Positions 26,173 through 35,207 are shown, numbered from the stretch's first letter. The stretch is 64,000 nucleotides of DNA from Streptomyces sp. MA5143a (GCF_900290235.1 NZ_OLMK01000109.1:1-64000); one strand, 5' to 3'. The notes: generated by a model from the letters alone, not told the origin. Program-made: numbers and translations.

Positions 26173-28938
26173 ATGGTCCGTCTCCTGGGTCGATCCCGTG
26201 CTCAGTCGACCCGCCGCCCCCATGGTCAGCGCGAGCAGGGCCGGGACGACGGCGCCCGGCGCGTCCCGCACGGATCCGCCGCCGACGGCCAAGGACCCCG
26301 CTGGCGGCCGCTCGGAGGTCTGCGGACGGCGCTGAGCGGGCGCAGTGTCGCCGGGCAGGTGTTCCTGCTGCAGGTCGTGATCGTGTTGGTACTGGTCGTG
26401 TCAGCCGTGGTGGCGCTGGTCCTCCAGGTACGGCACGACAGCACCAAGGAAGCCAAGAACCGTTCGCTCGCTGTCGCCGAGACGTTCGCCAACGCCCCGG
26501 GCACCCGGGAGGCGCTGAGTTCCAGCGATCCGACGGCGGTGCTCCAGCCGAGGGCGGAGGCCGCGCGGATCCAGTCCGGGGTGGACTTCATCGTCGTGAT
26601 GAACACCGACGGAATCCGCTACACCCATCCGAAGCCCGACCGTATCGGCAAGCAGTTCGTCGGCACCCTCGAACCGGCGCTGAAGGGCGAGTCCTTCACG
26701 GAGGAGATCACGGGGACCCTCGGGCCGCTCGTCCAGGCCGTCGTGCCGGTCAAGGACCCGGACGGGAAGGTCGTGGGCCTGGTCTCGGCCGGGATCACCA
26801 CGGAGAAGGTGGGTGGGGTCGCCGAGCAGCAGCTGCCGCTCGTGCTGGCCGCCGCGGCCGCCGCGCTCGCCCTCGCCACGGCGGGCACGGCCCTGGTCAG
26901 CAAGCGGCTGCTGCGGCAGACCCATGGCCTCGGCCCCTCCGAGATGACCCGCATGTACGAGCACCACGACGCCGTGCTGCACGCGGTGCGGGAAGGCGTG
27001 ATGATCGTCGGCGGCGGGGGCCGGCTCCTCCTCGCCAACGACGAGGCACACCGCCTGCTGGACCTGCCGGGGAACGCGGAGGGGCAGGACGTCTCGGCCC
27101 TGGGCCTGGAGACGCCCATGGCCGATCTGCTGGCCTCGGGTCGGATCGCCAACGACGAGGTGCATCTGGTGGGCGACCGGCTGCTCGCGGTCAACCAGCG
27201 GCCCACCGATCTCCAGGGCGAGCCGACGGGCAGTGTCGCCACGCTCCGGGACTCCACAGAGCTGCGCGCCCTGTCGGGCCGGGCGGAGTCCGCTCGGGGC
27301 CGTCTGAAGCTGCTGTACGACGCCGGGGTGGGCGTCGGCACCAGCCTGGACGTGACCCGTACCGCCGAGGAGCTGGCCGAGGTGGCCGTCCCCCGGTTCG
27401 CGGACTTCGTGACGGTGGACCTGGCCCCCGCGGCCCTCAGCGGTGAGGAACCGGAGGCGGTCACCACGCTGCGGCGCACGGCGCTCAGCGGCATCCGCAA
27501 GGACGCACCCCTCTACAAGGTGGGCGAGAAGATCGACCTGGTCGCGTCGTCCCCGCAGGCCCTCAGCATCGAGAGCGGGCACTCGATCCTGGAGACCGAC
27601 CTCAGCAGGTCGCCCGGCTGGCAGGCGCAGGACCTGGAGCGGTCGGCGCAGGTCGTCGAGTACGGCATCCACTCGCTCATCGCCGTGCCGCTGCGCGTGG
27701 GCCCCCTGGTGATGGGCGTCGCCACCTTCTGGCGCTCCCAGAAGCCGGAGCCGTTCGACCAGGAGGAGCTGGCCCTCGCCGAGGAGCTCGTCGCCCGGGC
27801 GGCGGTCTCCATCGACAACGCGCGGCGCTACACCCGCGAGCACACCATGGCCGTGACGTTGCAGCGGAGCCTGCTGCCGCGCAGTCTGCCCGAGCAGAGC
27901 GCGCTGGAGGTCGCCTACCGGTACCTGCCCGCGCAGGCCGGGGTGGGCGGCGACTGGTTCGACGTGCTGCCGCTGTCGGGCAGCCGGGTCGCGGTGGTCG
28001 TCGGTGACGTCGTCGGGCACGGGCTGCACGCGGCGGCCACGATGGGACGGCTGCGGACCGCCGTGCACAACTTCTCCGCGCTGGACCTGCCGCCCGACGA
28101 CATCCTCGGGCTGCTCGACGAGCTGGTCAGCCGCATCGACCAGGACGAGGCCGAGGACGGCTCGGCCCCGATCACCGGCGCCACCTGTCTGTACGCGATC
28201 TACGACCCGGTGTCGCGGTGCTGCACCGTCGCCCGGGCCGGTCACCCGCCGCTCGCGGTGGCCCGGCCCGACGGCCGCGTCGACTTCCCGGACGTACCGG
28301 CCGGTCCCCCGCTCGGGCTCGGCGGTCTGCCGTTCGAGACGGCCGAGCTCGACCTCGCCGAGGGCAGCCGGCTGGTGCTGTACACCGACGGGCTGGTCGA
28401 GGACCGTGGCCGGGACATCGACGCCGGTCTGGAACTGCTGCGCACCGCGCTGACCGGCGCCGACACCTCCCCGCAGGGCACGTGCAGGGCGGTGCTCGAC
28501 GCGCTGCCGCCGAGCCGGGCGAGCGACGACATCGCGCTGATCGTCGCCCGTACGCGGGCGCTGGACGCCGGCCGGGTCGTCGACTGGGAGGTGCCCGCCG
28601 AGCCGGCGGCCGTCGGCCGGAGCCGTGCGGACGCCACGCGGAAGCTCACCGAATGGGGGCTGGACGACCTGGTGTTCACCACGGAGCTGATCCTCAGCGA
28701 ACTGGTCACCAACGCCATCCGGTACGGCAGCGGCCCCATCCGTGTCCGACTGATCCACGATCGCAATCTGATCTGCGAGGTCACGGACAGCAGTCACACC
28801 TCCCCGCACCTGCGGTACGCGGCGACGACCGACGAGGGCGGACGCGGCCTCTATCTGATCGCCCAGCTCACCCAACGCTGGGGCACCCGCTACTCCCCCA
28901 CCGGCAAGACCATCTGGACCGAGCAGACACTGCCCTGA
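26173..28938 (+). CDS. SpoIIE-type PP2C phosphatase with Cache, PAS, GAF and ATPase domains
   Basis: A membrane sensor-phosphatase of about 921 aa, likely controlling an anti-sigma/anti-anti-sigma switch. In order: TM1 (about 57-82), an extracytoplasmic single-Cache domain resembling CitA/DcuS sensors (IRYTHPKPDRIGKQFVGT), TM2 (about 221-243), PAS (about 255-350), GAF (about 375-555), SpoIIE/PP2C (about 560-780, with GGDWFDVL, VGDVVGHG and LYTDGLVE metal-site Asp residues) and a C-terminal RsbW-like ATPase (about 800-921; ELVTNAIRYG, GGRGLYL). The sensor part suggests a carboxylate ligand. The start is uncertain: the frame is open back to ATG 26041; ATG 26173 is chosen because sequence before it does not resemble the family, but no good ribosome site is visible. 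Confidence 0.85.
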   Translation: MVRLLGRSRAQSTRRPHGQREQGRDDGARRVPHGSAADGQGPRWRPLGGLRTALSGRSVAGQVFLLQVVIVLVLVVSAVVALVLQVRHDSTKEAKNRSLAVAETFANAPGTREALSSSDPTAVLQPRAEAARIQSGVDFIVVMNTDGIRYTHPKPDRIGKQFVGTLEPALKGESFTEEITGTLGPLVQAVVPVKDPDGKVVGLVSAGITTEKVGGVAEQQLPLVLAAAAAALALATAGTALVSKRLLRQTHGLGPSEMTRMYEHHDAVLHAVREGVMIVGGGGRLLLANDEAHRLLDLPGNAEGQDVSALGLETPMADLLASGRIANDEVHLVGDRLLAVNQRPTDLQGEPTGSVATLRDSTELRALSGRAESARGRLKLLYDAGVGVGTSLDVTRTAEELAEVAVPRFADFVTVDLAPAALSGEEPEAVTTLRRTALSGIRKDAPLYKVGEKIDLVASSPQALSIESGHSILETDLSRSPGWQAQDLERSAQVVEYGIHSLIAVPLRVGPLVMGVATFWRSQKPEPFDQEELALAEELVARAAVSIDNARRYTREHTMAVTLQRSLLPRSLPEQSALEVAYRYLPAQAGVGGDWFDVLPLSGSRVAVVVGDVVGHGLHAAATMGRLRTAVHNFSALDLPPDDILGLLDELVSRIDQDEAEDGSAPITGATCLYAIYDPVSRCCTVARAGHPPLAVARPDGRVDFPDVPAGPPLGLGGLPFETAELDLAEGSRLVLYTDGLVEDRGRDIDAGLELLRTALTGADTSPQGTCRAVLDALPPSRASDDIALIVARTRALDAGRVVDWEVPAEPAAVGRSRADATRKLTEWGLDDLVFTTELILSELVTNAIRYGSGPIRVRLIHDRNLICEVTDSSHTSPHLRYAATTDEGGRGLYLIAQLTQRWGTRYSPTGKTIWTEQTLP

Positions 28939-28999
28939 GGCACCGGGTCACCGGGCGGTCGGGGGCACGGATCACATCGCGTCGAGGAGAGACAACGGC

Positions 29000-29875
29000 A
29001 TGCGTATCGGACTGCTCGGAACAGGCCCGTGGGCGGAGATGGCGTACGCCCCCGCGCTGAGCGCGCACACGGAGCTGGACTTCGCCGGGGTGTGGGGCCG
29101 CCGCCCGGAAGCGGCCAAGGTGCTCGCCGACCGGCACGGCGGGGTGCCGGTGTACGAGGACGTGGACGCGCTGTTCGCCGATGTGGACGCGGTCGCCGTC
29201 GCCCTGCCGCCGTCGGTCCAGGCGCCGCTGGCGGTGCGGGCCGCGCGGGCGGGCTGTCATCTGCTGCTCGACAAGCCGCTCGCCACGGACGTCACCGAGG
29301 GGCGGGCCGTCGTCGAGGCCGTCGAGCGGACCGGGGTGGCCTCGGTGGTCTTCTTCACCGCCCGCTTCCAGACCGCGATCGAGGCGTGGATCACCGAACA
29401 GGCCGAGGCCGGCGGTTGGTTCACGGGCCGCGCGGAGTGGCTGGGCTCGCTGTTCGACGGCGACAGCGACAGCCCGTTCGCGGCGTCGCCGTGGCGGCGG
29501 GAGAAGGGCGCCCTGTGGGACGTGGGCCCGCACGCCCTGTCGGTGCTGCTGCCCGTGCTCGGGGACGTGGAGGAGGTCACCGCCGTGCGCGGGGCGAAGG
29601 ACACGGTGCATCTGGTCCTCGCCCACACCGGTGGGGCGTCGAGCACGGTGACGCTCAGTCTGTCCGCGCCGCCCGCGGCGTCGGGGGCGACCGCCGAGTT
29701 CCGGGGCCGGGCCGGGACGACCGTCCTGCCCTCGTCGGACGAGGGGGGTGTCGTACCGGCTCTGGTGCGAGCCGGTGACGCCCTGCTGGCCGCGGCGCGT
29801 GGCGGCCGGCCGCACCCGTGCGACGCGGCGTTCGGTCTGCGGGTGACGGAAGTACTGGCCGCCGCCGAGGTGTGA
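29000..29875 (+). CDS. Gfo/Idh/MocA-family oxidoreductase
   Basis: This 291-aa dehydrogenase has an N-terminal NAD(P)-binding Rossmann domain (IGLLGTGPWAEMAYAPAL) and the family catalytic motif as DKPLATD near residue 93, where EKP is usual. A C-terminal mixed alpha/beta domain follows, with WRREKGALWDVGPHAL holding the conserved Asp and His. It is shorter than the typical 330-390 aa. It probably acts on a sugar or inositol-like substrate. GAGGAGAG precedes the ATG. It follows the SpoIIE phosphatase by 61 bases; a shared transcript is possible but a functional link is not evident. Confidence 0.85.
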   Translation: MRIGLLGTGPWAEMAYAPALSAHTELDFAGVWGRRPEAAKVLADRHGGVPVYEDVDALFADVDAVAVALPPSVQAPLAVRAARAGCHLLLDKPLATDVTEGRAVVEAVERTGVASVVFFTARFQTAIEAWITEQAEAGGWFTGRAEWLGSLFDGDSDSPFAASPWRREKGALWDVGPHALSVLLPVLGDVEEVTAVRGAKDTVHLVLAHTGGASSTVTLSLSAPPAASGATAEFRGRAGTTVLPSSDEGGVVPALVRAGDALLAAARGGRPHPCDAAFGLRVTEVLAAAEV

Positions 29876-30393
29876 CCGTGCGCCATGGTTGACCCGGCTG
29901 GACAACTCCGATGCTCAGTGCCCGGAGGGCGATCCACCGCGCAGGAGGAGTGGTGCGATCGCGGTCGAGCGGCACTCACGCGGTCCACGTCGTGACGGAT
30001 GGTTGGACGGGAGCTCCCCGAAACAAATGGTGTTCCTGGTCGAGGTGTTGAGGGTTCCGGTGCGTTGTCTGGCGAGCCCGGCCTTCGGGTGCCCAAGTAT
30101 TTTCATACAAAGTCGATCAGAAGTGGCTATTCTGATTCCGCCTCGAAGCACGGCGAATGAGAACGGTGGGGGGAATGCTGCCCCGGGGGCGGGGTGGTGC
30201 TATTTCTGATTCCCGAGGAAACTTCCGTGGCGCGCGTTGTCATATTATCTTGCGATCTGCGCGCCAACCTCCATGGCGAGATAAACACGCACAGTAATCG
30301 TTCCACTACATTCGGTGAATGATCTCCCGATTCTGCTGGGTAGGAACTGCACGGGAACGCTGGTCCGCGCGTTTCAGCAGAAAGGAGAACGCC
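29876..30393. other. AT-richer intergenic region before the NHL/glycosyltransferase block
   Basis: No convincing gene is seen in 518 bases. From about 30000 the composition drops well below the rest of the window, with stretches such as AAGTATTTTCATACAAAG (about 30091-30108) and CATATTATCTTGCG (about 30240). Two near-copies of GCTATTCTGATTCC occur near 30127 and 30200. It probably holds the promoter of the downstream block and may mark a boundary of acquired DNA. Confidence 0.5.
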
Positions 30394-32310
30394 ATGAGTG
30401 AATCCCTCGATGTCGAGGACCCTCCGGAGTCGGTGAAGGTGCCACACATCGCCACTCTGGCGGGCAACGGCAATTCCGAGTACTCCGGTGACGGTCAGAT
30501 CGCCACTGCGGCCGGAATTCAGCCCAACAGCACCGCCGTGGACACTTCGGGTAATTTTTACATCGCTGACACCGAGAACCATCGGGTGCGGAAAGTGGAC
30601 GCGAAATCCCGGAAGATCACCACCGTCGCGGGGAATGGCGACCAAGACTACTCCGGAGACGACGGGCCCGCTGTCGACGCGGCCCTCAACTACCCCCGTG
30701 GTGTCACGGTCGATCCCGCGGGCAACCTCTACATCGCGGACACCGAGAACAACCGCGTACGCAGGGTCGACGCGACGACCGGCACGATCAGGACCGTCGC
30801 CGGCGACGGCACCGCTGGTTCCGGTGGCGACGAGGCAGCCGCGATCGCGGCCCAGCTCTACACCCCGTTCGGGGTCGCGTTGGACGCCGCCGGCAATCTG
30901 TACATCGCCGACACCGACAACGCCCGAGTGCGGAGGGTGGACGCGGCATCCGGGGTGATCACCACTGTCGCGGGCAACGGTGCCACCGAGTACTCCGGAG
31001 ACGATGGGCCCGCCATCGAGGCGGCGCTCAACGGCCCCCGTAGTGTCATGGTCGACAGCGGAGGCAACCTCTACATCGCGGACACCGACAACCACCGCGT
31101 ACGGAGGGTCAGCGCCGCGACCGGCACCATCACGACCATCGCCGGCAACGGCACCGCAGCCTTCAGCGGCGACGACGGGCCGGCCGCCGACGCCGCGCTC
31201 AACGGACCCCGTAGTGTCATGCTCGACAGCGGAGGCAACCTCTACATCGCGGACACCGACAACCACCGCGTACGGAGGGTCAGCGCCGCGACCGGCACCA
31301 TCACGACCATCGCCGGCAACGGCACCGCAGCCTTCAGCGGCGACGACGGGCCGGCCGCCGACGCCGCGCTCAACGGACCCCGCGGCGTGACCTTGGATGC
31401 CTCGCGTGGCCTCCTCGTCACCGACACCGACAACCACCGCGTACGAGTGGTCACCGGTCTGTGCGCTCCCGGCGCCCCGTTCCTGGTGTATTCGGGCGGG
31501 AGGACGAGGGTGGTGCGCGGCACCGGTGCACTTGCCTGGCCGGGCGTGTACGTGAAGTCCCTCGGCGAGGGCAACGTCGCACCGCAGACGGTCCGCGTGA
31601 CCCTGCCCCCGGGCAAGGGGCTGCAGTTCCACGGCAGCGGCAACCTGATCGTCCTGGGCGAGGACGAGAACGGCGCCTTCCGCCAGTTGGCCTCGTACGA
31701 CGGCACGTTGTCCGATGACAAGCAGACTTTCACCACCCACGGTCCCGTCGACCTCCACCTGCACAAGGCCGGCGCCAGCAACTCGCTGCTGATCGGTGTC
31801 GTCGCCCCCGCCGACGCGGTACCCGGCGAGACGGAGCTGACCTTCACCGTGGGCGACCACCCCCCGACCGCCGCGCCCGTCGAGATCACGGCCACGTTCT
31901 CGGTGTCGCCGGGCGGAAGGACGAGGGTGCAGCGTGGCACCGGTGCGTTCGCCTGGCCGGGCGTGTATGTGAAGTCCCTCGGCGAGGGCAACGTCGCACC
32001 GCAGACGGTCCGCGTGACCCTGCCCCCGGGCAAGGGGCTGCAGTTCCACGGCAGCGGCAACCTGATCGTCTACGGCGAGGACGAGAACGGAGTCTCCCGT
32101 CAGTTGGCCTCGTACGGCGGCACGTTGTCCGATGACAAGCAGACGTTCACCACCCACGGTCCCGTCGACCTCCACCTGCACAAGGCCGGCGCCAGCAACT
32201 CGCTGCTGATCGGTGTCGTCGCCCCCGCCGACGCGGTACCCGGCGAGACGGAGCTGACCTTCACCGTGGCCGACCACCCCCCGACCGCCGCGCCCGTCGA
32301 CGTCGAGTGA
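30394..32310 (+). CDS. NHL-repeat beta-propeller protein with two C-terminal tandem domains
   Basis: This 638-aa protein has no signal peptide. Residues about 15-355 contain six NHL-type repeats of about 57 aa, each with NLYIADTDNHRVRRV-like and TVAGNG-SGDDGPA signatures, enough for a six-bladed propeller. Residues 368-506 and 507-638 are two near-identical copies of a 139-residue beta-rich domain beginning GGRTRV and containing WPGVYVKSLGEG and HLHKAGASNS; I do not recognise this domain. AAAGGAG precedes the ATG at 30394. The GT4 gene follows after 15 bases. It could be a carbohydrate- or protein-binding scaffold for the neighbouring glycosyltransferases; that role is inference. Confidence 0.82.
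   Translation: MSESLDVEDPPESVKVPHIATLAGNGNSEYSGDGQIATAAGIQPNSTAVDTSGNFYIADTENHRVRKVDAKSRKITTVAGNGDQDYSGDDGPAVDAALNYPRGVTVDPAGNLYIADTENNRVRRVDATTGTIRTVAGDGTAGSGGDEAAAIAAQLYTPFGVALDAAGNLYIADTDNARVRRVDAASGVITTVAGNGATEYSGDDGPAIEAALNGPRSVMVDSGGNLYIADTDNHRVRRVSAATGTITTIAGNGTAAFSGDDGPAADAALNGPRSVMLDSGGNLYIADTDNHRVRRVSAATGTITTIAGNGTAAFSGDDGPAADAALNGPRGVTLDASRGLLVTDTDNHRVRVVTGLCAPGAPFLVYSGGRTRVVRGTGALAWPGVYVKSLGEGNVAPQTVRVTLPPGKGLQFHGSGNLIVLGEDENGAFRQLASYDGTLSDDKQTFTTHGPVDLHLHKAGASNSLLIGVVAPADAVPGETELTFTVGDHPPTAAPVEITATFSVSPGGRTRVQRGTGAFAWPGVYVKSLGEGNVAPQTVRVTLPPGKGLQFHGSGNLIVYGEDENGVSRQLASYGGTLSDDKQTFTTHGPVDLHLHKAGASNSLLIGVVAPADAVPGETELTFTVADHPPTAAPVDVE
31055..31385 (+). repeat. Near-identical 171-bp tandem repeats in the NHL region
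   Basis: Two consecutive NHL units are almost identical at DNA level at an offset of 171 bp (57 codons), while the other units of the propeller have diverged. This indicates recent duplication or gene conversion within the gene and a potential for copy-number change. Confidence 0.8.
31495..32302 (+). repeat. Direct repeat of a 417-bp domain-coding unit
   Basis: Two copies of a 139-codon unit start at 31495 and 31912. Long stretches match exactly, including many synonymous positions, so the duplication is recent relative to the surrounding gene. Copy two ends at the protein C-terminus. Confidence 0.85.
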
Positions 32311-32325
32311 CTGAAGGGGATACAC

Positions 32326-33435
32326 GTGAACCCGGCTGCGTCCGACTCGCGCATGCCTTTTCCGGCCCCGTTCACTCAAGCCCCAAGTCTGTCCATCGCG
32401 GCCCGGGTGTACGGCTATCCACCGGCTCACAACGCGGGGTCCGAGTGGATGCTCCACTCGATGCTCCGCCCACTGGTCGAACGCGGCCACCGGGTGACGG
32501 TCTGGCTGTCCCACCCCGGAAGCATCGAGAAGAGCTACGAGATCGACGGCGTGTGCGTCATCCCGTACCAGGAAGGCACCGACTTCGCCGCCGCCGCCCA
32601 GAAGGCGGATGTGCTCCTGTCCCACTACGAGAACGTCCCCCTGGTGACAGGTCTGGCCCAGGCCCGGCAGATCCCCGTGGTCGTGATCTGCCACGACAAC
32701 TTCGCGACGACCTTCCACAACGCGGCAGGCGCCGACCTGCTCGTCTACAACAGTGAATGGATCAGGCGCGACGGGGAGATCTTCTACGCTCGGTACCCTC
32801 AGGAATTCCTGCCCAGAAGCACCCTCGTGGTCCGCCCTCCGGTGATCGCGGACCACTACCGGACCCAGCCGGGCGACTGCGCGACCTTGGTGAATCTCAA
32901 CCCCGACAAGGGCGGCGACCTCTTCTGGCAGATCGCGGCCTGGACCCCGGACTGGCATTTCCTGGGCGTCCGCGGCGCCTACGGACAGCAGATCCTACCG
33001 CCGCCCCGACTGGCCAACTGCGAGGTCGCCGAGAGCGTTCCGGGGTCGGACATGCGGGGACACGTCTACAGCCGCTCGCGGGTGATCCTCATGCCCAGCC
33101 TGTACGAGTCCTGGGGACGGGTGGCGGTGGAAGCGTTCGCGTCCGGCATCCCGGTCATCGCCCACCCCACCCCCGGACTGGTCGAATCCCTCGGAGAGGC
33201 GGGCATCTTCGCCTACCGCGACGACGTGAACGCCTGGATCCACGCCTTGATGGTGCTGCGGGACCCGCGGAACTGGGCGGCCGCATCCCGCCGGGCGAAG
33301 GCGCGCTCCGACGAACTGACCAAGAACCTCGACCTCGACATCTGGTGCGACGCCGTCGAGTCGTTGGGCGACGCACGGCGGCCGACACCGCTGCGCGCGG
33401 CGGTGTCGGCACGCCACCTGCGGCCCTCTTCCTGA
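32326..33435 (+). CDS. GT4-family glycosyltransferase
   Basis: This 369-aa enzyme has a GT-B fold. The N-terminal acceptor domain starts with IAARVYGYPPAHNAGSEWM, and the C-terminal donor domain has the E-x7-E motif in LYESWGRVAVE followed by GIPVIAHPTPGL. It should transfer a sugar from a nucleotide donor. There is no membrane helix, so it is cytoplasmic. GTG at 32326 follows GAAGGGGA and is 15 bases after the NHL gene, indicating one transcript. The acceptor and donor are not predictable; similar short GT4 enzymes occur in surface-glycan and phage-borne clusters. Confidence 0.85.
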   Translation: MNPAASDSRMPFPAPFTQAPSLSIAARVYGYPPAHNAGSEWMLHSMLRPLVERGHRVTVWLSHPGSIEKSYEIDGVCVIPYQEGTDFAAAAQKADVLLSHYENVPLVTGLAQARQIPVVVICHDNFATTFHNAAGADLLVYNSEWIRRDGEIFYARYPQEFLPRSTLVVRPPVIADHYRTQPGDCATLVNLNPDKGGDLFWQIAAWTPDWHFLGVRGAYGQQILPPPRLANCEVAESVPGSDMRGHVYSRSRVILMPSLYESWGRVAVEAFASGIPVIAHPTPGLVESLGEAGIFAYRDDVNAWIHALMVLRDPRNWAAASRRAKARSDELTKNLDLDIWCDAVESLGDARRPTPLRAAVSARHLRPSS

Positions 33436-33551
33436 CCACCCGGCCGGCCCGGAGCAGGAGATCCCCGCTGCCGAGGAGGTGATGAGCCACACACCTGGAC
33501 AACGCCCCGGAGACCCAAGCAAGTCACCCGGTTCACACGAAAGGAAAGGCA

Positions 33552-33914
33552 ATGGCCATTGAGTTCAGGACAGTGACGTTCAAGGTGGACTCCGTCCCCA
33601 TGGCGGCACCCACCGAAGTGATGGAGAACTTCTATCTCAAGGGGAAGGTACGCAGGATCGACGGCAGGCCGGTCATGAACGTGGCACTGCAGTCGTTCTC
33701 GGTGGAGGTGCTTGAGAACGGGAACCCGAGCCACACTTTCATGTCGCTCGACAAGGTGTCCGTGGAATCCGTCACCCCCGCGAGCTCGGAGTACGACGGT
33801 TGCATCAAGCTGACCATCTGGCGTCGCAACCACCCCGACACCTCGAAGCTCGTCAACTGGAGGTTCAAGTACACCGTCACCGCGCTCGTCATCGCTGACA
33901 TCGTCAGCGCCTGA
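33552..33914 (+). CDS. Small beta-rich protein of unknown function
   Basis: This 120-aa protein matches no family I recognise. It lacks a signal peptide and membrane helix, has one Cys, and alternates hydrophobic and polar residues throughout, which suggests a beta-sandwich. AAAGGAAAGG precedes the ATG. It sits between two glycosyltransferase genes and is followed after 6 bases by a strong hairpin. A carbohydrate-binding or structural role is possible, since it is the only non-enzyme in the block besides the NHL protein, but this is inference. Confidence 0.7.
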   Translation: MAIEFRTVTFKVDSVPMAAPTEVMENFYLKGKVRRIDGRPVMNVALQSFSVEVLENGNPSHTFMSLDKVSVESVTPASSEYDGCIKLTIWRRNHPDTSKLVNWRFKYTVTALVIADIVSA

Positions 33915-33920
33915 CCCGGC

Positions 33921-33960
33921 AAGGCCGTCCGGCAGACGCGACCGTCGGCCGGACGGCCTT
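33921..33960 (+). terminator. Strong hairpin after the small unknown gene
   Basis: A perfect 13-bp stem, AAGGCCGTCCGGC / GCCGGACGGCCTT, with a 14-base loop begins 6 bases after the stop. It should end the transcript of the NHL, GT4 and small genes, so the next glycosyltransferase probably has its own promoter or is expressed at a reduced level by read-through. Confidence 0.7.
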
Positions 33961-34010
33961 CGCCACGCCCGCCCCACCCCTGCGGGCAACGTGACACCTC
34001 AGGAGGAGCC

Positions 34011-34676
34011 GTGCACATCACCGTCGTCATGCCCTTCCGGCCGCAACCCAGCCGGGAGTACGCCCATGACATCAGCGTCGCCCACTGGCGTCGTCTGCTG
34101 CCGTCCGTCCCCGTGACGAACGTCGACACCGGCGACGAGCCGTTCAACTCCGCCGCCTGCCGGAACGCGGGCGTATACGGGGCCGCACAGTCCGAGGCCG
34201 ACGTCGTCGTCATCGCCGATGCCGACACCCTGGTCGCGGAACGACCGCTGTGGCAGGCGATCGAGGGCGCCACGAGGAGCGGCCTCGTCCACCTCCCGTA
34301 CACCGAATACCGGGCTCTCGGCGCCGAAGGCAGTGCCCAGTATCGCGCGGGTGTACCGCTGCACGACTGCGCCGCCGTCACCGTCCCGGGCGCGTGCAGT
34401 GGGATCTACGTGACCACTCCGGAGACCTGGTGGGCCCACGGCGGACAGGACGAGCGGTTCCGCGGCTGGGGGTTCGAGGACGCCGCCTGGGAACTGGCCC
34501 ACACCACCCTCCTCGGCGCACCCCCCGTCCGCCACGAGGGCAACGTCTACTCCCTGCACCACTCACCGGCGGCCAAAGAAGGTCCGCAGTACGAGGCCAA
34601 CGCCGCGCTGTGCCACCGGTACCACCAGGCGGCGAACGACCCCACCGCCATGCGCGCCCTCATCGAAGGCCGGTGA
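34011..34676 (+). CDS. Galactosyltransferase-like GT-A glycosyltransferase
   Basis: This 221-aa enzyme starts at a GTG preceded by AGGAGGAG. The N-terminal half shows a GT-A fold: TVVMPFRPQ, then ADVVVIADADTLV with the metal-binding DxD, then GACSGIYVTTPETWW. The C-terminal half contains GGQDERFRGWGFEDAAWE, the acceptor-site Glu-Asp motif of galactosyltransferase/GT7C-type domains. It should be a cytoplasmic, metal-dependent transferase. It belongs by position with the NHL/GT4 block although a hairpin separates them. Confidence 0.82.
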   Translation: MHITVVMPFRPQPSREYAHDISVAHWRRLLPSVPVTNVDTGDEPFNSAACRNAGVYGAAQSEADVVVIADADTLVAERPLWQAIEGATRSGLVHLPYTEYRALGAEGSAQYRAGVPLHDCAAVTVPGACSGIYVTTPETWWAHGGQDERFRGWGFEDAAWELAHTTLLGAPPVRHEGNVYSLHHSPAAKEGPQYEANAALCHRYHQAANDPTAMRALIEGR

Positions 34677-35207
34677 CGCCGCGCCAAGGCGTTGTGTACG
34701 TGCTGACACCGGCGCGGCCACGAGCGCCCGCCCCCCGACCTGTCCAAGAGGACGGAAGATCCCGGCCCGCTCACGGGCGTGTACGACCCCAACTCGCCGT
34801 CGCCGCCCAGCTCGACAGCAACTACAGGCAGGCCCTGCCAACCTGCGGATGACGGCCTCGTCCGCGAGGATCGAGCGTAGGCCGGGTGAACAGTGCGGGG
34901 TGAGACGCCGCAGGCGCGGCCGGCCCAGGCCAGCGGCCGGGATCCGGCCGAGGAGACGGGCCAGGACCGTCTCGCCGTCGGGGTGGTCGAGCAGGCGGAC
35001 GACGATGCTGAGCGATGCGGCTGCCGCACATCAGCGTGCTCAGGGGCCAACTGCCGCGCACAGTCACACGAGGGACAGTCGACCCGCTGAGGGAGCCTCA
35101 CTCACCGACCGTGTTCGGGTTTACGTTCGATGACTTCCGGTCATCGTCCGGTGGCGGGCGTCGCGGGCACACCTTCGCCTGGCGCGTTTCGGTGAGGAGG
35201 TGCTCGG
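34677..35207. other. Intergenic region with a possible gene remnant
   Basis: No intact gene is supported in 531 bases. The reverse strand holds an open, start-less stretch described separately. The right end carries the ribosome site GAGGAGG of the next gene; an AT-richer patch at 35110-35150 (TTTACGTTCGATGACTTCC) may be its promoter. Confidence 0.5.
34845..35022 (-). pseudogene. Possible protein-coding remnant
   Basis: On the reverse strand a frame open from about 35022 downward has strongly G/C third positions and protein-like content: VVRLLDHPDGETVLARLLG, then HCSPGLRSILADEAVIRRL. It has an in-frame stop just upstream and no start or ribosome site, and the coding character fades below about 34850. 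It looks like a fragment of a lost gene whose family I cannot name. It may also be chance. Confidence 0.3.

Noticed and set aside
29889..30209. Small forward and reverse open frames in the AT-richer gap
   Set aside because: No ribosome site, no coding-type third-position bias and no recognisable content.
30127..32958. 943-codon open frame on the reverse strand under the NHL and GT4 genes
   Set aside because: It mirrors the repeat structure of the NHL gene, has no ribosome site and no family resemblance; the forward genes have clear motifs. It is an antisense shadow caused by high GC.
34547..35101. Cys/Ser-rich reverse ORF of 184 codons
   Set aside because: Its frame has poor third-position bias and overlaps the end of the glycosyltransferase gene; a neighbouring frame has the more coding-like stretch.
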